NCBI GenBank assembly: GCA_000431515.1
Contig: HF991334.1
Coordinates: 1-14,175, forward strand
DNA length: 14,175 nt
Reading direction: 5' to 3'
Source: Clostridium sp. CAG:632
GTDB taxonomy: Bacteria > Bacillota > Clostridia > Lachnospirales > Lachnospiraceae
In this document: positions 7,288 through 14,146 of the stretch, piece by piece
Position numbering within the stretch: the first letter of the stretch is position 1
How the letters are laid out: the number at the start of each line of letters is the position of its first letter
Notes under the pieces: generated by a model
Told to the model about the DNA's origin: nothing
Database searches by the model: none
What the model saw: only the letters and a program-made list of their open reading frames with translations
Translations under genes and position numbers: made by a program

Positions 7288-10200
7288 TTATTCATCTGAA
7301 CCATCATCATAGTCCATATCATCCACATAGTCATCTTCTTCATCCGGCTCGTCGATGTATTCACCCTGTTCATCTACCTGATTATAACCATCATACTGAT
7401 TATACTCATCATTATTCTTAGCTGCGTCGCCTTCAATCATAGGACGTAAATTCTCATCACCATAATTAATAGTCTCGCTGAATTCCACCTCTTCACCGTT
7501 CTCGTCATATACCTTAACATCCAGTGCCAGAGACTGTAATTCTTTCAGTAATACCTTGAATGATTCCGGAATACCAGGTTCTGGGATATTATCACCCTTG
7601 ATGATTGCTTCATAGGTCTTAACACGTCCTACAACATCATCTGACTTCACAGTCAGGATCTCCTGCAGTGTATAAGAAGCACCATAAGCCTCCAGAGCCC
7701 AAACCTCCATCTCACCGAAACGCTGTCCACCGAACTGTGCCTTACCACCTAACGGCTGCTGTGTAACCAGCGAGTAAGGACCGGTTGAACGTGCGTGGAT
7801 CTTATCATCTACCAGATGATGCAGCTTCAGGTAATGCATGAAACCAATGGTTACCGGTCCGTCAAACTCTTCGCCGGTACGACCGTCCCGAAGCTGTACC
7901 TTACCGGTACGGTTGATCGGAACGCCCTTCCACTCGCTTCTGTGATCCCGGTTCTCATACAGATAATCCAGAACCTCATCACTTAAGCTGTCACTCCATT
8001 TTGCCTTAAACTCATCCCACTCTGAATTAGCATAATCGTTTGCAATTTCCAGAGTTTCCATGATTTCTTTCTCATTTGCACCATCAAATACCGGAGAGCT
8101 TACCTTGAAGCCTAATACGTTGGCTGCAAGACTTAAGTGCGTCTCCAGCACCTGTCCGATATTCATACGGGATGGTACACCCAATGGATTCAATACAATA
8201 TCCAGCGGACGTCCGTTTGGAAGGAATGGCATATCTTCTACCGGAAGGATTCGTGAAACGACACCCTTGTTACCATGTCGACCGGCCATCTTATCACCAA
8301 CGGAAATCTTTCTCTTCTGTGCAATATATACTCGAACGGATTTATTTACTCCAGGTGGAAGTTCATCGCCGTTCTCTCTTGTAAATACCTTTGTATCCAT
8401 GATGACACCAAATGCACCGTGCGGAACACGCAGAGAAGTATCACGTACCTCTCTTGCTTTCTCACCAAAGATCGCACGGAGCAGACGCTCCTCAGCAGTC
8501 AGCTCGGTCTCACCCTTTGGAGTAACCTTACCAACCAGGATATCACCGGCACGTACCTCCGCGCCAATTCGGATGATACCGTTCTCATCCAGATCCTTTA
8601 ATGCATCATCATTTAATCCGGCCAGGTCTCTGGTAATCTCTTCCTGACCAAGCTTTGTATCTCTTGCCTCTGCCTCATATTCTTCGATATGAACAGATGT
8701 ATAAACATCATCCTGAACCAGACGCTCACTTAACAGTACAGCATCCTCGTAGTTATAACCTTCCCAGGTCATGAATCCGATCAGTGGATTCTTACCCAGT
8801 GCGATTTCTCCACCTGATGTAGATGGTCCGTCTGCGATTACCTCGCCTTCTTCTACACGGTCACCCTTGCAGACGATTGGTCTCTGATTCATGCAGTTAC
8901 CCTGATTGCTTCGTGCAAACTTGATAACATGATAAGTATCCTTGGTTCCATCATCACAACGGACAATGATCTCCTTGCTGGATGACTTCTCAACAACACC
9001 TGCGTGCTTTGCAACAATGCAGACACCGGAGTCTACAGCTGCCTTCGCTGCCATACCGGTATCAACGATCGGTGACTCTGTTCTCAGAAGCGGTACGGCC
9101 TGACGCTGCATGTTAGATCCCATCAGTGCACGGTTCGCATCATCGTTCTGCAGGAACGGAATCATAGATGTTGCCACGGAGAATACCATCTTAGGAGATA
9201 CATCCATCAGATCCACACGATTTCTCGGGAACTCGGAAGTCTCTTCCCTGAAACGGCCGGATACATTGGAATGTACAAAATGGCCTTCATTATCCAATGG
9301 TTCATTCGCCTGTGCTACTACATATTTATCTTCATCATCGGCTGTCAGATATACAACCTCATCTGTTACGATCGGGTTATTCGGATCTGTCTTGTCCAGC
9401 TTCCGGTATGGAGCTTCTACGAAACCATACTGGTTGATCCGCGCATAGCATGCCAGTGAGTTGATCAGACCGATGTTCGGTCCTTCCGGTGTCTCAATCG
9501 GGCACATTCTTCCATAATGTGTATAATGTACATCTCGAACCTCGAATCCGGCACGATCTCTTGACAGACCGCCAGGACCTAGGGCTGATAAACGTCTCTT
9601 ATGTGTCAGCTCTGACAATGGGTTATTCTGATCCATGAACTGTGACAGCTGGGAGCTTCCGAAGAACTCCTTAACGGCTGCAGTTACCGGCTTGATATTG
9701 ATCAGTGAGGAAGCTGAAATCGTATCTGCATCCTGTGTTGTCATTCTTTCACGAACTACACGCTCCAGACGTGACAGACCGATGCGGTACTGATTCTGTA
9801 ACAGCTCGCCGACTGCACGGATACGACGGTTGCCCAGGTGATCGATATCATCCTGATTACCGATTCCGTATTCCAGATGCATATTATAATTAATAGATGC
9901 GAAAATATCAGACTTGGTAATATGCTTTGGTACCAGTTCCGAAACATTCCGTTCAATCTCCTGCTTTAACTCTTCTCCGCTGAAGTTCTCCAGTAATTCC
10001 TTTAATACCGGATAGTATACCTTTTCAGAAATGCCAACCTCTTCCGGATCAAAATCTACGTATTCCTTTAAATCTACCATCAGATTTGAAAGAACCTTTA
10101 CATTTCTCTCCTCAGTCTGCAACATTACATAAGGAACTGCCGCATTCTGGATTGCAGTTGCCATCTCCAGTGTCACCTTATCGCCGGCGGAGGCCATAAT

Positions 10201-11115
10201 TTCACCGGTTGTAGTATTTACTACATCCTCTGCCAATACAAAACCTGTGATACGGTTCTGAAGTGCCAGTTTCTTGTTAAATTTATATCTACCAACTTTT
10301 GCAAGGTCATATCTCTTCGGGTCAAAGAACATACTGTTGATCAGGCTGGCTGCACTTTCAACCGCAAGCGGCTCGCCCGGCCGGATCTTTTTATATAACT
10401 CTAATAAACCACCCTCATAGTCTGTGGATGGATCCTTTTCAAAACTTGCAAGGATCTTAGGTTCCTCGCCAAACATATCAATAATCTCAGCGTTGGTTCC
10501 AACACCAAGGGAACGAATCAGAACAGTAATCGGCACCTTTCTGGTACGGTCAACACGTACAGAAAATACATTATTAGAGTCTGTCTCATACTCCAACCAT
10601 GCACCACGGTTCGGAATTACGGTACAGGAATACAAGGTTTTACCGATCTTATCATGTCCGATAGCATAATAAATACCAGGAGAACGTACTAACTGACTGA
10701 CAATTACACGTTCTGCACCATTAATCACAAATGTACCTGTCTCTGTCATTAATGGCAGATCACCGATGAAGATGTCATGCGTGCTCATCTCATCTGTTTC
10801 CTTTTTACGAAGACGTACTGTCACCTTTAAAGGTGCCGCATAAGTAGCGTCGCGCTCCTTACATTCCTCAATCGTATACTTCTTGTCTTCTCTGCACAGC
10901 TGATATCCAATAAACTCCATGCAGTAGCGTCCGCTGACATCTTCGATTGGAGAAATGTCATCAAATGCTTCCTTCAGACCATCAGTCAGGAACCAATCAT
11001 ATGAATCCTTCTGGACTTCGATAAGGTTCGGCATCTCAAGAACTTCATTTCTTCTTGAGTAACTCATTCTGATTCCTCTGCCTGATTTGATAGGTTTAAT
11101 CCTTGTTTTTTCCAT
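7288..11115 (-). CDS. rpoB: DNA-directed RNA polymerase subunit beta (RpoB)
   Basis: Encodes the 1275-residue beta subunit, partner of beta' in the catalytic core. The rifampicin pocket at about 486-516 (SSQLSQFMDQNNPLSELTH then KRRLSALGPGG) has the usual sensitive-type residues, including D495, H505 and S510, which correspond to E. coli D516, H526 and S531; no classical resistance substitution is seen. GRMCPIETPEGPNIGLINSL (535-554) and the C-terminal KAQFGGQRFGEMEVWALEAYGA are also typical. The last 50 or so residues are unusually rich in D, E, N and Y. Start chosen at 11115 (MEKTRIKPIK), after AAGGGGTG at proper spacing. A 39-codon upstream extension beginning with TTG at 11232 overlaps the promoter -35 box and looks non-coding. 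rpoB has its own promoter and is co-transcribed with rpoC. Confidence 0.99.
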   Translation of the reverse strand: MEKTRIKPIKSGRGIRMSYSRRNEVLEMPNLIEVQKDSYDWFLTDGLKEAFDDISPIEDVSGRYCMEFIGYQLCREDKKYTIEECKERDATYAAPLKVTVRLRKKETDEMSTHDIFIGDLPLMTETGTFVINGAERVIVSQLVRSPGIYYAIGHDKIGKTLYSCTVIPNRGAWLEYETDSNNVFSVRVDRTRKVPITVLIRSLGVGTNAEIIDMFGEEPKILASFEKDPSTDYEGGLLELYKKIRPGEPLAVESAASLINSMFFDPKRYDLAKVGRYKFNKKLALQNRITGFVLAEDVVNTTTGEIMASAGDKVTLEMATAIQNAAVPYVMLQTEERNVKVLSNLMVDLKEYVDFDPEEVGISEKVYYPVLKELLENFSGEELKQEIERNVSELVPKHITKSDIFASINYNMHLEYGIGNQDDIDHLGNRRIRAVGELLQNQYRIGLSRLERVVRERMTTQDADTISASSLINIKPVTAAVKEFFGSSQLSQFMDQNNPLSELTHKRRLSALGPGGLSRDRAGFEVRDVHYTHYGRMCPIETPEGPNIGLINSLACYARINQYGFVEAPYRKLDKTDPNNPIVTDEVVYLTADDEDKYVVAQANEPLDNEGHFVHSNVSGRFREETSEFPRNRVDLMDVSPKMVFSVATSMIPFLQNDDANRALMGSNMQRQAVPLLRTESPIVDTGMAAKAAVDSGVCIVAKHAGVVEKSSSKEIIVRCDDGTKDTYHVIKFARSNQGNCMNQRPIVCKGDRVEEGEVIADGPSTSGGEIALGKNPLIGFMTWEGYNYEDAVLLSERLVQDDVYTSVHIEEYEAEARDTKLGQEEITRDLAGLNDDALKDLDENGIIRIGAEVRAGDILVGKVTPKGETELTAEERLLRAIFGEKAREVRDTSLRVPHGAFGVIMDTKVFTRENGDELPPGVNKSVRVYIAQKRKISVGDKMAGRHGNKGVVSRILPVEDMPFLPNGRPLDIVLNPLGVPSRMNIGQVLETHLSLAANVLGFKVSSPVFDGANEKEIMETLEIANDYANSEWDEFKAKWSDSLSDEVLDYLYENRDHRSEWKGVPINRTGKVQLRDGRTGEEFDGPVTIGFMHYLKLHHLVDDKIHARSTGPYSLVTQQPLGGKAQFGGQRFGEMEVWALEAYGASYTLQEILTVKSDDVVGRVKTYEAIIKGDNIPEPGIPESFKVLLKELQSLALDVKVYDENGEEVEFSETINYGDENLRPMIEGDAAKNNDEYNQYDGYNQVDEQGEYIDEPDEEDDYVDDMDYDDGSDE

Positions 11116-11140
11116 TACTGGTTTCACCCCTTGAACTAAA

Positions 11141-11203
11141 AGTATGGTAACATGCAAATACAGATATCCCGCCATAGATAGACCAGGATAGTCATGCCAT
11201 ACT
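11141..11203. repeat. Inverted repeat spanning the rpoB promoter start region and 5' leader
   Basis: AGTATGG at 11141-11147 and CCATACT at 11197-11203 are perfectly complementary 7-base arms. Just inside lie CATG on both sides and a further TATCC/GGATA pair, so RNA covering the region could fold into a stepped hairpin that ends upstream of the rpoB ribosome binding site. The right arm falls mostly between the -10 box and the expected start of transcription (near 11197), so RNA from the rpoB promoter would lack most of that arm, while read-through RNA from rplL would contain it. Confidence 0.5.
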
Positions 11204-11232
11204 ATAATAGCACTAAAGTCAATAGGAGTCAA
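11204..11232 (-). promoter_or_regulatory. Sigma-A promoter of rpoB-rpoC
   Basis: On the minus strand TTGACT (11232-11227) and TATTAT (11209-11204) are separated by exactly 17 bases, in an AT-rich context with A/T runs upstream (AAAAATC, AAAAAATC) that may contact the polymerase alpha subunit. Predicted start near 11197, giving a leader of about 80 bases before the rpoB ATG. The promoter lies immediately after the rplL-rpoB hairpin, so it can supply rpoBC independently of rplJL. Confidence 0.85.
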
Positions 11233-11268
11233 TGATTTTTTGAATTAACTTTTAGATTTTTGAGATTT

Positions 11269-11321
11269 AAGAAGAAACAGGCTACCGCCCGGCACTTCAA
11301 AGTGCCAGGAGCAGCAGCCTG
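11269..11321 (-). terminator. Large hairpin with U-rich tail between rplL and rpoB (attenuator or RNase III site)
   Basis: In the minus-strand RNA, CAGGCUGCUGCUC pairs with GGGCGGUAGCCUG over 13 positions (including G-U pairs); then, after a two-base bulge, GGCACU pairs with AGUGCC around a UUGA loop. The hairpin spans 11321-11278 and is followed by UUUCUUCUU (11277-11269), an interrupted U-tract. It sits 35 bases after the rplL stop. The interrupted tail suggests partial termination; a processing site as in E. coli rplL-rpoB is the alternative. Confidence 0.8.
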
Positions 11322-11356
11322 ATAGACTTTTATCTTTTGAAGATTCTGTCGTAAAA

Positions 11357-11725
11357 TTACTTTAATGTAACCTTAGCGCCTTCAGCCTCTAACTTAGTCT
11401 TGATATCCTCAGCCTCAGCCTTAGAAGCACCTTCCTTTAATACCTTAGGAGCGCCATCAACTACGTCCTTAGCTTCCTTTAAGCCTAAGCCGGTAACTTC
11501 ACGAACAACCTTGATAACCTTAACCTTGTTAGGACCAACTTCTGTTAACTCTACGTTGAACTCGTCCTTCTCTTCTGCTGCTTCACCGGCACCAGCACCT
11601 GCTGCTGCAACTACAACGCCTGCTGCTGCAGATACGCCGAATTCTTCCTCGCAAGCCTTTACTAAATCATTTAACTCTAATACAGATAAACCTTTGATAA
11701 CTTCGATAATTTCCTGAGTAGTCAT
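11357..11725 (-). CDS. rplL: Large ribosomal subunit protein bL12 (L7/L12)
   Basis: Encodes the 122-residue stalk protein that recruits translation factors with GTPase activity to the ribosome, bound as dimers to L10. Residues 1-30 are the dimerisation domain, 32-52 the flexible Ala/Gly/Val-rich hinge (SAAAGVVVAAAGAGAGEAA), and 53-122 the globular C-terminal domain with the typical EFNVEL, NKVKVIKVVREVTGLGLKEAKDVVD and terminal AKVTLK stretches. Start chosen at 11725 (MTTQEII): GGAGG lies eight bases upstream, whereas upstream in-frame ATGs at 11731 and 11740 are too close to it or ahead of it. It follows rplJ by 81 bases containing a small hairpin, and the strong ribosome binding site fits the need for several L12 copies per L10. 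Confidence 0.99.
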   Translation of the reverse strand: MTTQEIIEVIKGLSVLELNDLVKACEEEFGVSAAAGVVVAAAGAGAGEAAEEKDEFNVELTEVGPNKVKVIKVVREVTGLGLKEAKDVVDGAPKVLKEGASKAEAEDIKTKLEAEGAKVTLK

Positions 11726-11756
11726 TTTCATATCCTCCATTTTTTAATATTATTCA

Positions 11757-11787
11757 TTCTGTGCTCTCGCACACTGTTTCCACAGAA
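11757..11787 (-). other. Alternative small hairpins in the rplJ-rplL gap
   Basis: Two mutually exclusive folds are visible in the minus-strand RNA. One is a tight stem UGUGC-GAGA-GCACA (11773-11760) with a GNRA-type tetraloop; the other pairs UUCUGUG (11787-11781) with CACAGAA (11763-11757). Neither is followed by a U-run, so this is not a terminator. It may influence RNA stability or the higher translation of rplL relative to rplJ. Confidence 0.5.
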
Positions 11788-11806
11788 AGTATTCTTTAAT
11801 TAATAA

Positions 11807-12301
11807 TTAAGCTTCCTGTTCTTTCTGCTCTGCGATCTGCTTAATAACGCGAGCAAAGTTGGTAATAGGTGACTGGATGCTTCCAAGGAACTTGGACAGC
11901 AGTTCTTCTCTTGAAGGAATAGAAGAAATAACCTGAATGCCCTTTGCATCATAATATGTTCCTTCAACGACACCAGCCTTGATCTCTAATGCATCTGCTT
12001 CCTTTGCAAACTTAGCAAGAATTCTTGCCGGAGCAGTTGCATCATCCTTAGAAATAGCAATCGCACTTGGTCCTTCCAGATTTGGATCCAACTGAGCGAA
12101 ATCAGTACCTTCAAATGCACGCTTCATCAGTGTGTTCTTGTATACCTTGTAGGTAATACCTGCTTCTCTTAATGCTTTACGAAGCCGGGTATCCTGCTCT
12201 ACGGTAAGTCCGCGATGGTCTACTAACACGATGGAAGCAGCGCCTTCAATATTTGCCTTGATCTCGTCTACGATCGGCTGCTTAATTTCTACCTTAGCCA
12301 T
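11807..12301 (-). CDS. rplJ: Large ribosomal subunit protein uL10 (L10)
   Basis: Encodes the 164-residue stalk base protein that binds 23S rRNA and carries L7/L12 dimers. The N-terminal MAKVEIKQPIVDEIKANIEGA, the VLVDHRGLTVEQDTRLRKAL stretch, the RNA-binding YKVYKNTLMKRAFEG (about residues 52-66) and the EGPSAIAISKDD stretch are all typical. The C-terminal helix (about 134-164, SKFLGSIQSP to QKEQEA) binds L12. Length is normal. AGGAGGTG precedes the ATG at 12301 at good spacing. The gene is first of the rplJ-rplL unit and follows a leader RNA through which L10, with L12, is known in Firmicutes to feed back on its own expression. Confidence 0.99.
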   Translation of the reverse strand: MAKVEIKQPIVDEIKANIEGAASIVLVDHRGLTVEQDTRLRKALREAGITYKVYKNTLMKRAFEGTDFAQLDPNLEGPSAIAISKDDATAPARILAKFAKEADALEIKAGVVEGTYYDAKGIQVISSIPSREELLSKFLGSIQSPITNFARVIKQIAEQKEQEA

Positions 12302-12355
12302 GATAGTGCACCTCCTATATTATTTAACAGATGACTGCACTGGTTTCAAACGATG

Positions 12356-12386
12356 AAAAAATCCCGGTCTGCTCAGAGACCGGGAT
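12356..12386 (-). terminator. Intrinsic terminator/attenuator at the end of the L10 leader
   Basis: A perfect 10-base GC-rich stem (AUCCCGGUCU with AGACCGGGAU, loop CUGAGC) is followed directly by six U in the minus-strand RNA. Because it lies between the promoter and rplJ, it must be bypassed for expression, the arrangement of an attenuator. An alternative pairing of 12427-12412 (ACCG, GG, AUCG) with 12388-12379 (CGAUCCCGGU) would trap the 5' arm and act as antiterminator. Confidence 0.93.
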
Positions 12387-12480
12387 CGATGTACATAATC
12401 AATACTTCATACGATTCTCTCCTCGGTAGGCGTTTTAACCTTACGCTTTTCAGCACCTACTGTCTTTGGCAGTTCATCGA
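12356..12480 (-). ncRNA. L10 leader (ribosomal protein L10 autoregulatory RNA element)
   Basis: The leader begins near the predicted start of transcription and ends in an intrinsic terminator 55 bases before rplJ. It has the hallmark sequence GACAGUAGGUG (12464-12454), whose GUAGGUG pairs with CGCCUAC (12431-12425 region) to make the helix next to the kink-turn that L10 recognises in this RNA class. UCGAUG near the 5' end can pair with CAUCGA just before the terminator, closing the element. Recognition is by motif and position; a covariance search with the L10_leader model would settle the boundaries. Confidence 0.88.
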
Positions 12481-12485
12481 GTGAT

Positions 12486-12514
12486 ATGTTACCAAACTAT
12501 CCTTCACTTGTCAA
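12486..12514 (-). promoter_or_regulatory. Sigma-A promoter of rplJ-rplL
   Basis: On the minus strand TTGACA (12514-12509) and TAACAT (12491-12486) are spaced by exactly 17 bases. The region just upstream is almost purely A/T and could be an UP element. Predicted start lies about 6-7 bases after the -10 box, at the beginning of the L10 leader. The presence of a promoter here means rplJL need not be driven from an rplK-rplA unit, which is not in the window. Confidence 0.88.
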
Positions 12515-12523
12515 TTGTTTTTT

Positions 12524-12543
12524 ATAATAATTTGAATTATTAT
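12524..12543. repeat. AT-only palindrome upstream of the rplJ promoter
   Basis: ATAATAATT (12524-12532) and AATTATTAT (12535-12543) form a perfect 9-base inverted repeat with a two-base centre, followed on the minus strand by a run of six A before the rplJ -35 box. It lacks a U-run after it in either direction, so it is unlikely to be an efficient terminator for the preceding DUF4214 gene; an UP element for rplJ is the more likely role. Confidence 0.55.
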
Positions 12544-12554
12544 TGCCTGTTATT

Positions 12555-13964
12555 TTACAGTCCGAAGGATTTTATAATATTCTGAAACTCCGGACAGCCT
12601 GCAAAGGAACGAAGGATCACATTCCGATTCTCTCCCGCATTCAACCGTCTTACCCAGTAATTCAGGCCGGCCTTATCAGCTTCCCGTCCCATAAATGTCC
12701 GGTACAACACCTTAACATACTCCGTATTGGATGTCTTTTTATTCAGAAATTCCGGTGTCCGGAAGAATTCTTCCGCTGCACCGACTACACTCTTCTGACC
12801 ACTCTGGATCTGTCCACACCAGTAATTCAGACCGTCTGCTTCTCCGGTACGATTCATAACCTTTGAGTACAACCGATTGACATATTTGGTCAGCTCCGGT
12901 TTCTGATCCCTTGCCTGCGTCAGAGTATAAGTGCCTCTGTTGATTCCATAATTCTGACAGATCTTTGTATATTCCTCTGACTGGGCAACCTTTTGGAACA
13001 CATACTGCCTTGACATACCCTGTTCCAGCATTCCGCTCCAGTATTCCCGTCCGCCGGCATCGGAGGCGCGATCCAAAAATACCTGATACAGCATTTCAAT
13101 GTATTCTGCATTGCTTGTTTTCTTATTAATATATTCCGGGCTGAACACAAAGCCAAGGCCTGCCTCGATTCCGCTCTTTTCCCCGTTTGCCAGTGCTTCT
13201 GTCCAGTAATCCAGACCTGCTGTCTCCGGATTTCTTCCGAGACATACCTGATACAACCGTTTACAGAATGCTCTCACCTTCGTCTTGTCGATCGGAGCCG
13301 GCTTCGGCGTTCCCTCCGGATACCGTGTTGTGACATATGTACCGGTCTGCCGGATCTCATCCAGGCTGATCTGCCGTCCCCAATGAATAGAGCTGTTAAA
13401 GTTTCCCTCTGCCACTACAATGTATGTATCATAAACCTCCAATGCCACAACCGAATGCATATCATAATTCATCCGGATAATATCACCGACACGAATATCA
13501 TCAAAATTTGTATGAGTTCTGGATGGGAGATCCCCGAATGCGGCATCACTCAATATGAACGCAAACGCAACACATCCATATCCGCCATAATATTGTCCAC
13601 CGCCCTTCCATGCATAGAAATCATTATTCGTCCAAGGCATTCCCTCCGGGTAGCTTGCCTTCATGGCAATCATCGTCTGATAGACCTGGGATGGTGTCGG
13701 CACACTCGCAGAAACCGCTTCGGTATCCGTCGCTTCCAGGGCATCTACAGTATCCGCTACATCCTCTGCAGACACAACACCTATTCCTGTAACACCTGCA
13801 TTTCCTGCATCCTCAACCGCTGTTTCTGTAAGTGCTGATTCTTCAGTAGTTGCCGCTTCTGCATCAATTACTTGTGCGGCCTGCGTCTGTAACGGCTGAC
13901 CGACTGTTAACACTACCGTTGCCGCCATCGCAGTTAACAGCATTGCTGATTTTATTTTTCTCAT
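12555..13964 (-). CDS. Secreted CHAP/NlpC-like cysteine peptidase-type protein with four DUF4214 units
   Basis: Encodes a 469-residue exported protein. Residues 1-30 are a clear signal peptide (MRKIK, hydrophobic core, likely cleavage after QTQAA). Residues 31-90 are a low-complexity A/E/T/V/D linker. Residues 92-215 resemble a papain-fold CHAP or NlpC/P60 domain: C131 in GYGCVAFAF, H170 in MHSVVALEVYD, and E186/N188 in VVAEGNFN are the candidate catalytic residues. Residues 230-465 hold four DUF4214 units, each with a LY...R...GL.YW signature (YW at 253, 308, 381 and 436). Units 1-2 and 3-4 form a two-unit module repeated at an exact 128-residue period. Start at 13964 is supported by AAGGAGG and a promoter upstream. 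A cell-wall hydrolase or surface-associated protein is a reasonable inference; substrate and partners are unknown. No terminator is evident before the rplJ promoter. Confidence 0.9.
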   Translation of the reverse strand: MRKIKSAMLLTAMAATVVLTVGQPLQTQAAQVIDAEAATTEESALTETAVEDAGNAGVTGIGVVSAEDVADTVDALEATDTEAVSASVPTPSQVYQTMIAMKASYPEGMPWTNNDFYAWKGGGQYYGGYGCVAFAFILSDAAFGDLPSRTHTNFDDIRVGDIIRMNYDMHSVVALEVYDTYIVVAEGNFNSSIHWGRQISLDEIRQTGTYVTTRYPEGTPKPAPIDKTKVRAFCKRLYQVCLGRNPETAGLDYWTEALANGEKSGIEAGLGFVFSPEYINKKTSNAEYIEMLYQVFLDRASDAGGREYWSGMLEQGMSRQYVFQKVAQSEEYTKICQNYGINRGTYTLTQARDQKPELTKYVNRLYSKVMNRTGEADGLNYWCGQIQSGQKSVVGAAEEFFRTPEFLNKKTSNTEYVKVLYRTFMGREADKAGLNYWVRRLNAGENRNVILRSFAGCPEFQNIIKSFGL

Positions 13965-14007
13965 CTTCCTTCGTCCTCCTTCGCTTTATCGTCGAATAAC
14001 TACGTTT

Positions 14008-14037
14008 ATTGTAGCATACGTTATTCTGCTGCGTCAA
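14008..14037 (-). promoter_or_regulatory. Probable sigma-A promoter of the DUF4214-protein gene
   Basis: On the minus strand TTGACG (14037-14032) and TACAAT (14013-14008) are separated by 18 bases, one more than ideal. A start near 14001 would give a leader of about 37 bases, with AAGGAGG before the ATG at 13964. It makes the gene an independent transcription unit ahead of the rplJ block. Confidence 0.75.
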
Positions 14038-14072
14038 AGGAAGTATTTAGGGAATCATCATTCACATACCGC

Positions 14073-14146
14073 CTCCGTCCCGCGATACAAGCAGCAGTGC
14101 AGGATGGCTGTTCATTCTCCGTCCCGCGATACAGGTAGCAGTGCAG
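14073..14146. repeat. Direct repeat of 30 bases, two copies, 44-base period
   Basis: Copies at 14073-14102 and 14117-14146 match at 28 of 30 positions, sharing CTCCGTCCCGCGATACA at the start and AGCAGTGCAG at the end. They are separated by 14 bases. The repeats are more GC-rich than the surrounding intergenic DNA, and the two copies fall in different reading frames (44 is not a multiple of 3), which argues against a repeated peptide. The rest of 14041-14175 shows no gene I can support. Confidence 0.8.

Noticed and set aside
8060..8647. Plus-strand open frame of 195 codons opposite rpoB
   Set aside because: It lies wholly within highly conserved rpoB codons on the other strand, lacks a ribosome binding site and any recognisable domain, and is a frame shadow.
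11116..11232. 39-codon in-frame N-terminal extension of rpoB starting at TTG
   Set aside because: The extension begins at the promoter -35 box, has no ribosome binding site, and its peptide does not resemble RpoB; the ATG at 11115 has AAGGGGTG upstream.
12524..12543. Terminator for the DUF4214-protein gene
   Set aside because: The palindrome is all A/T and is followed by A-run, not U-run, in the minus-strand RNA; an UP element fits better.
13383..13838. Plus-strand open frame of 151 codons opposite the DUF4214-protein gene
   Set aside because: Rich in Cys, His, Arg and Ile as expected from antisense reading; the minus-strand gene has signal peptide, domain and repeat support.
14073..14146. 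Start of a CRISPR array
   Set aside because: Only two copies with a 14-base gap between them, too short for a spacer, and no cas gene in the window.
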